Notes: a model not told the origin generated them from the sequence alone. A DNA stretch of 64,000 bases from Pseudocercospora fijiensis CIRAD86 (GCF_000340215.1 NW_006921533.1:2481386-2545385), one strand, 5' to 3'; numbered from the stretch's first letter, positions 47,540-57,440 are shown. Translations and numbers: made by a program.

Positions 47540-48243
47540 TTATGATGTGTCCTTCCAGTGCTCGTCGTCCCAATGCTCTGCAGCTAGCTTCAGACACTTC
47601 TTGTTGAAACAACCTCGCTGATGTACGGCGTTCGGATCAAAGTCCATAGTCAGTCTTTGCTCATAAGTTGGTGCATCGCCTCCACCAAATACTGCATTCT
47701 GCATTTCTGGATTCCTCCAGTTCGCTCTTTGCCAATCGATATTCTCCTGCGCGCACGACTGACGCAACCTTGGCCAGCTCTGGCCTCGTGGAAGGGCCAC
47801 CTGCTTCTCGGCCTCGGCCAGGATGCACCAACAGGCGGCGTTGATGAGGACGGCCTCAAGCGAGCCGAACGCTTTGAAGCGATGCCTCAATAGGGCTGTG
47901 ATCCGATGAAGACCGCGATGTTCCATTTCTGAGGCGAATCGGAATTCCTCGTCATCAGCCGGACGACGAACATCAAGGCAGAACCTGGTAGCTGGTTCAT
48001 ATGTGCCCTGGGAACAGTTGGGAAGCTCTGCTTCGCGAACAGCCACAGCCCATTCGGTGTAAAGTGTTTCAATTGTCTCCCGGCTGCGCTTCTCGACTTC
48101 ATGAAGGACTCGATAGTTTTGATGCACCGGCTGGACGACTTCCCAATCCCCATCCGAGATCAACGATCGATAGAGCCGGATTGTGATGTTGAGTGTTGAG
48201 TCTTCGCAGCATTGTGCTGGAAGGGCTGAGAGCTTTTCCTTGA
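47540..48243 (-). pseudogene. unknown host gene, 3' part, cut off by a Harbinger insertion
   Basis: Unique, normal-composition DNA with a minus-strand frame of 234 codons from the insertion site to the TGA at 47540-47542. There is no ATG near the start of the open stretch (the first plausible residues are LKEKLSALPAQCCEDS). The protein is hydrophilic and helical, with WEVVQPVHQNYRVLHEVEKR, a Cys/Trp-containing middle (INAACWCILAEAEKQ) and a charged end. I recognise no family. The 3-bp duplication 48241-48243 marks the point where the transposon 48244-52236 interrupts it, and the frame continues beyond the transposon at 52240-52291. Most likely no longer functional. Confidence 0.6.
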
Positions 48244-48699
48244 GAGTGTGTTTACCTTGGTGCCGGTGGATTTAGTTATATAGCGCAATCCACCGGATTT
48301 TCTACCGGTTACAATCCACTACCTATTCTACCTCTTTGTTTACCTTGTTTTCCGGTAGATACTATCGGTGGATTGTAATTAATTACTATAGCGCCGTCCG
48401 AGTGCGGTATGCTATATTTAGTAGGTATATACGTCTACCGAAAACGCACTTTTAAACCGCGTTTTCGGTAGATTCGCGCTATACGCGTTCCTTGCCTAGA
48501 AACACTATCTCTTTGCCTATATTCTTATTATTACTATCTCTTACTATTACTATAGATTCTTCGAGAGCGCGTAATTAACGGATCGGTATATTGCTTTATA
48601 TAATAGCTAGCTACTAGAATTCGATACTCGTTACCCTTCTATAGCGGAAATAGCGTAGGAAATAGTATAAACTAGCGGGCGTAGTGCAGACGCTTACGT

Positions 48700-50310
48700 A
48701 GGCGAAGAAAGGTCGATATAAGGTATTTCGAGTACTATATAGTCCGCCGAAGGAGAGTTATAATATAATAGGTTTAAGGCAGCCGGTACTAAAGAGTTTA
48801 ATTAAAGAGTTAGACGAGAAGGCGCTTATTCGATATCGTAGAAGGAAGAACGATATAACGGTCGCTAAGAAGGTAATAATTTATATAGACTTCGTATACT
48901 ATAACCGCTCGATATTAGACCTAAGAAGGCTCTATTAGCACTCGATACGGACGTTTAATCGGGTATTAAAAGAAGTTAGTATTACGCTCTATTACCTTGC
49001 CGACGAATATATACGACTACCGGACGACCTATCGCCTTATAAGAAGCTAATTAGTAGCCGCGATGCTAGCAAATTTAAGTACTTCGCGGACGTTATAGGA
49101 GCGATAGATAGCACCCTTATTCCGGTAAGTGTGCTATAGTCTTAGCAAGGCCCTTATCGCTATAGGAAGAACTATATCGCATAGAATATAATAGCGGCTT
49201 ATAGCTTAGATATAGTAGTCTATTATACTCTTATCGGTTACGAGGGCGCTAGAAATAATAGTTAGGTATTAAAGAAGGCGTATTCGAAGGACTTTATCGT
49301 TCCTACTAGTAAGAAGTACTTAGTAGATAGCGGCTATTCCTTTAAGGATAAGAGGCTTCTCGTACTATATAAAAGGACTAGATACTACCTTCGAGAACAG
49401 GCCGCTACTAGCAGGCGTCTAGTTAATAAGGAAGAGCTATATAACCTCTGTTACGCTTAGCTAGACCCCGCAGTAGTCCGGGTTAGTTTGGTTTGGTTTG
49501 CTAAGCCGAAATTCTAGTTTAGTTTAGTTTAGTTTACTAAGAAACCGGTGCACGGACCGGTTTGCCGGCTACGTGCCGGCTACGGACAAAAACCTATCCT
49601 AAAACACGTCCAAATAGCCCGAAACATAGATGCAATCGTATAGCGTGTACAATATAGGGCCCCCGTCGCGTCCCGGACTCGTTCCGAGGTCGTCGTATGT
49701 CGTCGCAGTTTGCTTAGAAACTAGCTTAGACTAGCGGGGCAAAAAACCAAACCGGAACTAAACCGGAGGGATACCGCTAAGAAACTAAACTATATACATT
49801 TAGTAGTTCGGAAACCGAACTACTACGGGGTCTACGCTTAGCTTCGTAATATAGTTAAGCGATTGTTTAGTATAATATAGAAGCGCTTCTATATTATTAA
49901 ACAAGGCCCTTACGAGCGGTATTCGATACGCTCGTAGTCTAGGTTTATTATATCCTACTTCGTGCTCTATAACTTTATCCTTCGCTATAGACAATAGCCT
50001 TTATCTAGTAAGCCTAAAGTTACTATAGTCTACCCTTCGGAGGTTAATAAGGACGACGAATTAGCAGGCGTTACCGCCGATAATAAGGATCTATATTAGC
50101 GCTATCGTAAAGCCTTTACGTAGAATATATAGGACGATTACAGGCAATACCTAGAAGACTATAGTTTAGACGAGAGGGAGGTTTAGGAGGCCGAGTTTTA
50201 GTTATAGAGAATCGCAGAAGTCGTAGAATAGTTTACTAATATAGTAGCGAATAGGCAGGAATCGGATTATATAAGGAACTTAGTAAGATTTGTTCGTATT
50301 CGTTGCTTTT
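48700..50310 (+). pseudogene. Harbinger transposase (DDE_4 type), split by a MITE
   Basis: Translation with RIP-type stops gives KYFADVIGAIDSTLIPV (first catalytic Asp), PYRYRKNYIA, a GYEGARNNS block (second), KKYLVDSGYSFKDKRL (the LVDSGY motif of HARBI1-like transposases) and, after the MITE, LRNIVKRLFSIIQKRF, which matches the conserved C-terminal R-N-x-I-E-R-x-F-G-x-L-K-x-R-F region. The MITE 49462-49834 sits between the LVDSGY block and that region. An intron may lie near 49125 (GTAAGTGTG). Confidence 0.8.
49462..49834. mobile_element. 373-bp non-autonomous hAT-like element (MITE) inside the Harbinger transposase
   Basis: Ends are inverted repeats beginning TAGACCCCG (20 of 23 positions match), flanked by a perfect 8-bp duplication CGCTTAGC (49454-49461 and 49835-49842), the hAT signature. 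No coding capacity. Subterminal short runs of GTTTG and GTTTA (49490-49535) and an internal GC-rich near-palindrome (ACCGGTGCACGGACCGGT). It keeps clearly more CA and TG than the transposon around it. Confidence 0.9.
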
Positions 50311-50769
50311 CGGTTTAAACCGACATATTTAACTATTGCTAGCGATTTGCTTATTCTCCTTCGATATTCGAGTGCGTCTAGCTATCTAGATTCTTAGTAT
50401 TATAAGGCTAGAATTGAAGTTCGAGTCGTTAGGATATCCTTTCGCTATAAATATAGACCTCGTACGTAACGACGATTTTGCTAGCAAAAAGTAATAATAC
50501 CTTTATATAAATTAATAGTATAGACCCTAAGCTACATTTCCGACGAAAAAGCATCCTAACCTATAGAACTCTCTACCGAAAACCGGGCCTCGATAGGCTT
50601 AAAATATGTTTCTTCCGCGATTACAATCTATCCCTTCTATAATAATACTACTAGCTACTACCGACCGTATCTATACGGAATATAAAAGCTCGACGGCGAC
50701 GGATACTTAGTATAATAGTAGTTATTTATACTAGGAATTAGCTACGGTCTAGGTTTAATATCCTATAGT

Positions 50770-52020
50770 ACCTAGCGGAAATACTAATCTAAATGCTCCC
50801 TTTTCTTCTTATTACGTACCTACTTCCTTATAATAGCGATATGCCCTATATTAGGCTTACCTACTTCTATTGTAAGAAGAGCGCAGTCTGCCTTACTAAC
50901 GCTCTATAGAATATCCTTATCTATAAGGCGATTAGCAACGTCTCTAGTATTAATATCGTACCTGTATTCGATACGCTTCTTCTTAGCCTCTACCTTCTTA
51001 GTAGTACGCTCTTCGCGCTCTCGCTCTTACTTAGTAATAGCGTCTTCTCGAGCTGCTTTAGCGTCGTTACGAGAAGCCTTTAGGAAGGTAGAGAAGGTCT
51101 ATTATAGTAGAATCTAGCTTTTCTTAATAATAGTAAGTAGGGCGTCTTTATCCTTCTTACCCTTTCTAGCTATATCTAACTCCGCCTATTTCTTCGCCGC
51201 TGCCTTCTTCGTAATATTAGCCTTCGTATAGCGCGTAGTAACAAGTACCTAGACTTCTATTTCTAATATTATAGATAGGTCTAATTTACCGTTAATATCG
51301 GCTTTAAGGAGCGCTACTCGATCGGCCTCTATTATGCCTTCTAGTAGCGGCACTTCGTTACCTTTACCCTCTTCCGCTATCTTTACTTCCTTATCTTCGC
51401 TATCGTCGTCTGCCGCTATATCCTTATTACTATCTAACGCTAGGTTAGCGCCGACACCTGCCTCGTAGCCGCTCGCAATATTAAGCTTAATAATCTTAAA
51501 GAGCTCTTCCGTATACTCTAATGCCTCGTCGCGCTATTGCTTATACTTTAGATACTTCTAGAAGTGCTTATTTGTAACCTCTTTATTACTAGGCTTCGGT
51601 AGATGTCTATTCTAGCTGCTTATATGCTTTAAATAAGCAGTATACGGATAATACTTCTCTTTAAACGTCCGCTACCGAGCCTTCGAGCCTTCCTACTTAA
51701 AATAGAGCTTAAAGTTTATACTTATTTGCGCCGCAATTCTATAGTAGTATTTAAAATAGAAGCTATTGCTATAGTTTAATAGTTACTTATCCTTTAGCTT
51801 CTTTACCTCCTTTAAGAAATACACCTTATACTCCGGTTACTAGCGTACAATCTCTAGAAATTCGCTACCTATATCCTTATCCTTATTCGAGTCCTTTAGT
51901 ACTAACTTTCTCTTCTTTATAGGCGTCTTAGTAACCGCCGCCTTCTGCTTAGAAGGCGTTGTTATTGTCTTCTTCGAAGCGGTTATTGTAGCCTTCTTCG
52001 GCGCTATTATTCTCGAGCAA
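50770..52020 (-). pseudogene. Harbinger second ORF (Lys-rich, Myb/SANT-like position)
   Basis: Minus-strand frame with RIP-type stops. N-terminal part basic (TPIKKRKLVLKD), then a helical block (EYKVYFLKEVKKLKDK, YFKYYYRIAAQISINFK), an acidic middle and a long Lys/Arg/Glu coiled coil (EREREERTTKKVEAKKKRIE). In Harbinger elements the second protein is a Myb/SANT DNA-binding helper of the transposase. I base the assignment on position; the domain itself is not clear. Confidence 0.5.
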
Positions 52021-52239
52021 TTGCTATATAATAACGACCTTTATTTAGCGCCTAATTATAGTACGTCGAATACGAGATAGACACGTATTACTAAGGCGGC
52101 TACTTCCGATGCACGGTCTTTCTAATCTACCGGATTATTTACCTTAAAAAGAGGTGGATTGGAAAATAACGCACCGGTGGATTAATCTACGGTATCTACA
52201 ATCCACCGATCTACCGACGCTAAAGTAAACACACTCTAA

Positions 52240-52291
52240 GCTCAGCTAGGCTGCTTGCATCGATAGCGTAGCTTGTTATGGTTCTAGCCTC
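52240..52291 (-). other. orphan 5' piece of the gene split by the Harbinger element
   Basis: Minus-strand codons (EARTITSYAIDASSLAE) that run in frame into 48240 when the transposon and one 3-bp duplication are removed; the junction codon is Leu with either copy of the duplication. A TAA at 52292-52294 closes the frame upstream, so an intron acceptor (TTAAG) would be needed just there. Confidence 0.45.
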
Positions 52292-52294
52292 TTA

Positions 52295-52557
52295 ACCTGG
52301 ACTGTATTTCAGTCGGATGTAGATAATGGACATAGCAGTTATTATGCCATGAGAGAGGTGGTAGTGTTCAAAGGAAGTGATTGCTGCCTAGTTCTATGTG
52401 AGTACTTGTGTCATGTACCCGACTCAATTGAGTACGCGGCAAACACGGCAAACACTAGCTATTCTAATGCAGGTGTGAAACTCTTCCTCTCTCAAGTACT
52501 CTCTTCCCCGACATCCACCTTGTGCTGTTTCAAACACCTTTGAACCAAATCGCCACC
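52295..52557 (+). promoter_or_regulatory. upstream region of the flavoenzyme gene
   Basis: Normal unique composition. A pyrimidine-rich tract (CTCTTCCTCTCTCAAG and TCTCTTCCCC, 52482-52510) precedes the start, as common before fungal transcription starts. The start context GCCACCATGG is near ideal. Lies within 320 bp of a RIP-hit transposon. Confidence 0.4.
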
Positions 52558-54051
52558 ATGGCACAGGTACCTCTCAAGAAAGACTCAAAAATCGTGATAA
52601 TCGGCGCTGGCGTATTTGGTCTCAGCACAACACTGCACCTCCTCAAACGAGGCTATACCAATATCCACATCTTCGACCGACAACCCTTCGACATCAACCA
52701 ATATGACGAAACCCAAGGAGCAGATGGAGCATCCTGTGATCTCAATAAAATCGTCCGGGCGTCCTACGGCGGCGAACAACTCTATCAAAACCTAGCATTC
52801 AAAGCAATGCCCGAATGGGAACGGTGGAATAAAGACCTAGCAGCGACACCAAAATCGCAACTGCCAAAATCCCTCAATCCAAATATCCCACTCTGGCATA
52901 ACTCGGGCTTCCTCCGTCTTAGCAAAAATGGTCTGGAAGCGAAAGAAATCGAAACACAATCCAACTTCCCATCTTCGATAAACCACACGCAATACCGCAT
53001 CTCAGACCCCAAACGCAGAGCCGAAGCCATAGATCTCGGAATCCCATCAACAAAACTCGACCCTTTTAGCCGTCTCCCACGCAATCTCCCCGTAGACGGA
53101 ATTCTAGACACAACAGCCGGTTACGTCCTCGCCTCACGAGCTTGCGCATGGGCACTCCATCTAATCCGAAAGTCTGGCTACGTAACAACACATTTCGGTC
53201 CCAATAACGCTCTTCAATCCCTCATGAAAACCAAGAACAAAATCACAGGAATCGTAACGACTGGGATAGAACGACATACCGCGGATTTCGTCCTCGTGGC
53301 TTGTGGCGGTTGGACACCGAGTTTAATTCCCGAAACAGAAGAGATTTTAGAAACGACCGCAGGATCAGTCTTGTCGATTCAAATTCCGAAGGAGAGGAAG
53401 GATTTGTGGGACAAATTCGACGAAAAGGTTTTCCCGGTGTGGAGTTGGGGCATGGGGTCTTATTCCGCTCACCCAAATGCCTCTGCTTCTGAGAATGAAA
53501 ATATAGGAGGCCTCTACGGCCTTCCCCTCACACCCGAAGGAATTCTAAAAATCGCGTTCAGAGGTGCGAAATGGACATCTTATACCCGTCGTTCATCAGT
53601 CGGGAAACAACTCTCATACCCGCAGACACAAACCGACAAGATTCCTCTCGAAGCAATGCGCGTCATTCGCTCCTTCGTTTCGGAAAACCTCCCGGAACTT
53701 TTAGACCTCGATCTCACAAATCTTCGGTTGTGTTGGTATACTGACAGCGTGGACAACTCCTTTCTGATAGATTACGTGCCCGGCGTGGAAGGTCTTGTTG
53801 TCGCGAGTGGGGGAAGTGGACACGGATTCAAATTTTTGCCGGTTTTGGGGGAGCATGTTGTGGATGTCATCGAAGGGAAGGACACCGAATATACGAGGTT
53901 GTTTAAGTGGAAAGGTGTACCGCAAGGAAGAAAGAATGGATTGGAGGAAGGACCTAGTGGTTGGAGAACGTTGGACAAGCAGAGGATGGTTGGAAATAAG
54001 GAATGGAGGGAAGGATTCTCAGATGGTACTGCTGTCACAAGTAAGCTGTGA
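52558..54051 (+). CDS. FAD-dependent amine oxidase (DAO family; saccharopine/fructosyl-amine oxidase-like)
   Basis: 497 residues, single exon; ATG 52558 is set by the Kozak-like context. Enzymes of this group (fructosyl amino acid oxidases, L-pipecolate and saccharopine oxidases, sarcosine oxidase) oxidise secondary amines to imines with oxygen, giving hydrogen peroxide. Visible: dinucleotide-binding GAGVFG (GxGxxG, 16-21) with the ribose-binding acid in FDR (D40); CWYTDS with Cys392 at the place where monomeric sarcosine oxidase and amadoriases attach FAD covalently; and GGSGHGFKF near the C-terminus. No signal peptide; no C-terminal SKL-type peroxisome signal (the end is TSKL, where the last three are SKL, so peroxisomal import by PTS1 is in fact plausible). 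The substrate cannot be told from sequence. Stop is 7 bp from the convergent PPR gene. Confidence 0.9.
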   Translation: MAQVPLKKDSKIVIIGAGVFGLSTTLHLLKRGYTNIHIFDRQPFDINQYDETQGADGASCDLNKIVRASYGGEQLYQNLAFKAMPEWERWNKDLAATPKSQLPKSLNPNIPLWHNSGFLRLSKNGLEAKEIETQSNFPSSINHTQYRISDPKRRAEAIDLGIPSTKLDPFSRLPRNLPVDGILDTTAGYVLASRACAWALHLIRKSGYVTTHFGPNNALQSLMKTKNKITGIVTTGIERHTADFVLVACGGWTPSLIPETEEILETTAGSVLSIQIPKERKDLWDKFDEKVFPVWSWGMGSYSAHPNASASENENIGGLYGLPLTPEGILKIAFRGAKWTSYTRRSSVGKQLSYPQTQTDKIPLEAMRVIRSFVSENLPELLDLDLTNLRLCWYTDSVDNSFLIDYVPGVEGLVVASGGSGHGFKFLPVLGEHVVDVIEGKDTEYTRLFKWKGVPQGRKNGLEEGPSGWRTLDKQRMVGNKEWREGFSDGTAVTSKL

Positions 54052-54058
54052 GAGATAT

Positions 54059-55975
54059 TCATTCAGACGAGCTCTGAGCGAGGCCCTCGAGCTGTTCTTG
54101 CTTCGCTTCTTCCTTCTCATTCAAATACTTCTCCCAAGCCTGTTCAACGTTCCTCCTCGCCCATTTAGCCCTCTGCTCAAAGCCTTCGACTTTATTTCTT
54201 TCGTCTTCCGCGACTTGAAGGACATCCCAGCATCGATCGTCACCGGCGTTCGCTAAGGCAACGGCAAGATCCTCTAAAGTCCCGAATCTCGGCATCCATC
54301 CCAGGGGCTGCATATCCGTGAAGTGTCGGAAAGCCCATTCCAGCATTTGATGGCCTATATCGTACTGCTGTTTGGTGTAGGTAGGATCCGAGGATTCTTT
54401 TGCCTTCCGTAGAGCCGTCCTGCCTGCTTCCATAAAGACAAGGATCAGGCGATCATAGGTGATCGAGGTAGGAATGACTCGAAGTGCGAGGAGCTCTGAA
54501 ACCAGGAATGACGCGCGTTGGGCATCTGCTGGAGTGGAGACTCGACAGCCCTTCAGGAGTAGATTGAAAGTCTCGACGTTGGCAAAAGACTTTTGGGCCC
54601 CTTGGGCCATCGGCGCGAAAGTGTGTATGAGCTTGTAGACTTTCATGGCTTCATCAAGATTCTTCTGCTCAACATAGCATTCGATGAGGAGGTTCAGAAT
54701 TGCTATTGAGATCTTGCGACCTTGCTGGTGCAGCTCTCGCAATGTTAGTAGTGCGTCTTTTACTAGATCGGGCTTGTCTCGCAGATACAGGAACAAAGCT
54801 CGTGTCTGTGCAACGGTCGGCTCCAGCTTCTCCATGGGCATGATTGTGAGAATGCTCATAGCTCGGTTGGTATCGGGAGGTTTCGCAGAAAGGTATGCTT
54901 GTATGAGAAGCTCGAAATGAATCGGCTTGTATGCGGTCCCTCTCTTGCTGAGGTGCGCGAACACTTCCGTCCCCATCGCAGCGTCTCCCACTTGGGCTGC
55001 GGTTGCCAATACGTTCAAACAAACTCCAGAAGAGGGGTTGAGGTATTCCGTATTGACCTGGCTCGTCCAGACAAATGATGTCGCATCGTGATGTCGATAT
55101 TCGCTGGCTTTATCAAGCAAGAAACTCCATACGTTCCTCCTCAAATTGCGCTCTCCGGTGTCGTAGCGCATGCGCATTATTCGGTATGCCTCCTCTACCT
55201 CACCTGCTTCGCACAGCATGAAGACAGCCATATCGTACAGCCACGGTTCCACGTGCAGCTCATCCTGTCTCATCTTGTCCAGTCTGAGGAGGCCTTGCTC
55301 AAACAGTGCTTCTCTGAATAGCCCAGCAACCACGTCGTGTGCGCCATCTTCGCTGAGCTGATACCACTTCTTTCCCATATATTCCAGAATATCTGACCTC
55401 AAAAGATGGTCCAGATGTATACTCAAGACCTTCAGTACAGCATGACAAGTACCCACATCCGGCTGCAAACCATCAGCTCTCATCTCCTCCAATAGCTCTG
55501 ATACGCGCCACGCAGCGCCATCCTCGTGATGGACATTTGCCGCAATCAGCGCATTGTAGATTTGCACATTCGGCTTCTCACCGCGCTCTTTCACCAGGTA
55601 TTCAGCGATGTATCGGCATTGCTTCGCATGCCCCTGTGCAGCTGCAGCTCGAAGTCGGCCGTATATAAAATCGGTTTCGTCTTGCTCCAGTTCTGGAGGC
55701 ACCGGCCTATATCTTTTCCTAAAACCGCGAGCCCGTTTGTGTGTTCCTAGATGATCAAAGATATGTTTGCCAAGGTATTGAGCTGAGGCATCGTATCGTA
55801 CTTCAGCGATGGCTTCGGATTGCCTTGTAGACGTGGAGAATCGCAAAAATTGCCGCTGTCGAATCGGGCGCTGCGTCCGTTGCAGGAACCGCGCAGCGGA
55901 AACAAGTGATGCTGGCGTCCATGAAGGACATAGACATTGCCAGAGCGGGTCAATGGCGACTTTGACGGCGGTCAT
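54059..55975 (-). CDS. mitochondrial pentatricopeptide-repeat (PPR) protein
   Basis: 638 residues from ATG 55975; a GTG lies six codons up but no ATG. The N-terminus is rich in Arg, Ser and Ala without acids (LVSAARFLQRTQRPIRQRQF, then LRFSTSTRQ), a typical mitochondrial presequence. The body is alpha-helical with PPR-like pairs, for instance NVQIYNALIAANVHHEDGAA, DVGTCHAVLKVLSIH, SIAILNLLIECYVEQKNLDE and VETFNLLLKGCRVSTPADAQ. PPR proteins bind organelle RNA and act in processing, stability or translation; the target is not predictable here. The C-terminus is Glu/Lys-rich. No introns seen. Confidence 0.85.
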   Translation of the reverse strand: MTAVKVAIDPLWQCLCPSWTPASLVSAARFLQRTQRPIRQRQFLRFSTSTRQSEAIAEVRYDASAQYLGKHIFDHLGTHKRARGFRKRYRPVPPELEQDETDFIYGRLRAAAAQGHAKQCRYIAEYLVKERGEKPNVQIYNALIAANVHHEDGAAWRVSELLEEMRADGLQPDVGTCHAVLKVLSIHLDHLLRSDILEYMGKKWYQLSEDGAHDVVAGLFREALFEQGLLRLDKMRQDELHVEPWLYDMAVFMLCEAGEVEEAYRIMRMRYDTGERNLRRNVWSFLLDKASEYRHHDATSFVWTSQVNTEYLNPSSGVCLNVLATAAQVGDAAMGTEVFAHLSKRGTAYKPIHFELLIQAYLSAKPPDTNRAMSILTIMPMEKLEPTVAQTRALFLYLRDKPDLVKDALLTLRELHQQGRKISIAILNLLIECYVEQKNLDEAMKVYKLIHTFAPMAQGAQKSFANVETFNLLLKGCRVSTPADAQRASFLVSELLALRVIPTSITYDRLILVFMEAGRTALRKAKESSDPTYTKQQYDIGHQMLEWAFRHFTDMQPLGWMPRFGTLEDLAVALANAGDDRCWDVLQVAEDERNKVEGFEQRAKWARRNVEQAWEKYLNEKEEAKQEQLEGLAQSSSE

Positions 55976-56171
55976 GTCATGTTGGTGCTGCACTGCTGAT
56001 GCGATATAGGTAGAAATGGAAAATTGACGATTCGGGGTTCACGTTTAATGTGGGTCAGTCACGTGAAAGCGGCCAATGCCTGAGCTTAAGTGGCATAGGC
56101 CGAAGATCGCTTTGCTTTTAAAACCTAGCATTGATCACTGCAGAGTGCAGACTAGTGGTTACGTATCTTCT
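55976..56171. other. intergenic, PPR promoter side
   Basis: About 200 bp between the PPR start and the end of the next minus-strand gene; holds CACGTGA (56060), a bHLH-type site. Nothing else seen. Confidence 0.3.
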
Positions 56172-56855
56172 CTACCACAGAAATACTTCTCTCGCCCTCA
56201 TGACAGCAAGCAATTCTCGCAAAGCAGGAGCTCGGGAGTCTCCGAGTCCAATTTCCTGTCTCGCTCGCTTAAATACCCCCTCTAGATCTTCTATCATGCC
56301 ACTATATGCCCCTTCCATCTCATGTTTCCAATGTCTATCGACCTTGAGCTTGAAGGTCCCTAGATCGAACTCACCCAGCCAGCGCCCAGAATGCAAGATG
56401 AATCCAAGCAGTACGACGATACGGATATTCTCGTGCAGAGCCTGGTATCCTTTTGTCCGAACGAGAAAGGTCTCAACTTCACAATCGCCGTCCTCGTTGA
56501 ATCCTTGAAGATGGAAGCGACATCTTCGATAGAAGAGAGGTAGGATCTCTGCTCGAAGCTGGGCGTTCACGAGGGCGAGAGGCGGCTGCCAATAACTGCG
56601 ACCAGAGTATATATTGTGATATTGTTCCAGCGTGACAAGTGTCGGAACTGTATCCAGATAGTGTTGTAGGACCAGTAAACGCAATTCTTTCGGTAGTTTG
56701 AGCAAGAGACATTCGCCCTTAGAATGCGAAACATCCGAGCTGGATGACGAGCCATCGTTGCTGGATGACTCACGTTCCAATTTCGAGACACCCGGACACT
56801 GCAGACCCGCAATCGATGCTCTCAATGCTGCCTTGAAGGTATATGCATCGGCCAT
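56172..56855 (-). CDS. F-box-like / 2EXR-like domain protein 1
   Basis: 227 residues, ATG 56855. After a Ser-rich stretch (SSSNDGSSSSSDVS) comes LLLKLPKELRLLVLQHYLDT (from about residue 50), the LPxELRxxI motif of fungal F-box-like/2EXR proteins, then a region LVNAQLRAEILPLFYRRCRFHL that recurs in the family (R-x-E-x-L-x-x-F-Y). F-box proteins recruit substrates to SCF ubiquitin ligases, but for this fungal group it is unproven. First of three tandem members on the same strand, each diverged, consistent with local duplication. Confidence 0.75.
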   Translation of the reverse strand: MADAYTFKAALRASIAGLQCPGVSKLERESSSNDGSSSSSDVSHSKGECLLLKLPKELRLLVLQHYLDTVPTLVTLEQYHNIYSGRSYWQPPLALVNAQLRAEILPLFYRRCRFHLQGFNEDGDCEVETFLVRTKGYQALHENIRIVVLLGFILHSGRWLGEFDLGTFKLKVDRHWKHEMEGAYSGMIEDLEGVFKRARQEIGLGDSRAPALRELLAVMRAREVFLW

Positions 56856-56861
56856 ATTTGC

Positions 56862-57440
56862 CTACTCCGGCTTGGTCACCCCAAGCACCTCTACAAGACG
56901 ACGTAAGGTGTCGACTATGAGACGATCAGAACGCTCGGCTTGTCTGGCGTCGTCCACGATGTCCTCGATCTGCTTGATGTAGATCGGAGGGATACTGTTG
57001 TACCAAAGATGTGGCCCAAGAATGCTGAAAGACTTGAAGTCGAAATCAATAGTTCCTCGAAAGTCCAGAATGCCGAATCTATGCTTGATGGTAATCTTCC
57101 ACAGATTACTTGCGATGTCTCTACTCTGCTCAGCAATATCCAAGAATTTTGAAACCTCAATCCGCGCTCTTCGATAATGCAGGGCGAGTAAGAAGCGATT
57201 TTGTCGATAAAACAATGCCAATGTCTCCTTCCGTAGCTGCCGAGAGACTTGTGTAATTGCTGGCTGTTGGGCCTGAGTGAGTTTCACATCACCACCAAAA
57301 ATCGCTGGCGGGACAGAAAATTGCAGGAAAGAAGGGCTGTAGCAGCCACCAACAGTCGGTGATCCTTGGTTCTGGAAGAGATGCTCGAAGATCTCTAGCC
57401 TTAGCTCTGTTGGCAGCTCTAGCAAGCCTGAACGCGCCAT
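56862..57440 (-). CDS. F-box-like / 2EXR-like domain protein 2
   Basis: 192 residues, ATG 57440. LELPTELRLEIFEHLF at residues 7-22 and ITQVSRQLRKETLALFYRQNRF further in match the pattern of its two neighbours. The ATG of gene 1 begins only 7 bp after this stop, so the two are packed closely. Role not known. Confidence 0.75.
   Translation of the reverse strand: MARSGLLELPTELRLEIFEHLFQNQGSPTVGGCYSPSFLQFSVPPAIFGGDVKLTQAQQPAITQVSRQLRKETLALFYRQNRFLLALHYRRARIEVSKFLDIAEQSRDIASNLWKITIKHRFGILDFRGTIDFDFKSFSILGPHLWYNSIPPIYIKQIEDIVDDARQAERSDRLIVDTLRRLVEVLGVTKPE

Larger units (their letters stand above)
48244..52236 (+). mobile_element. PIF/Harbinger-type DNA transposon, RIP-inactivated
   Basis: Terminal inverted repeats GAGTGTGTTTAC at both ends (48244-48255 and 52225-52236), flanked by TGA on the left and TAA on the right, close to the 3-bp TWA duplication known for this superfamily. 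Inside are a DDE_4-type transposase on the plus strand and a second, Lys-rich ORF on the minus strand, convergent, the usual two-gene layout. Both ends carry several GGTGGATT/AATCCACC subterminal repeats. Size about 3.6 kb without its own insert. Interruptions are RIP-type stops. Confidence 0.85.

Noticed and set aside
7916..52236. Stop-rich frames read with an alternative genetic code (TAG as Gln)
   Set aside because: TAG is absent from inside the flanking genes, TG/CA depletion also hits noncoding LTRs, and LTR pairs differ by transitions only, so RIP explains it.
8000..52236. CRISPR array or bacterial-type repeats
   Set aside because: Repeats found are LTRs, TIRs, one 72-bp coding repeat and the 25-nt boxes; no regular short repeat-spacer series, and the DNA is eukaryotic.
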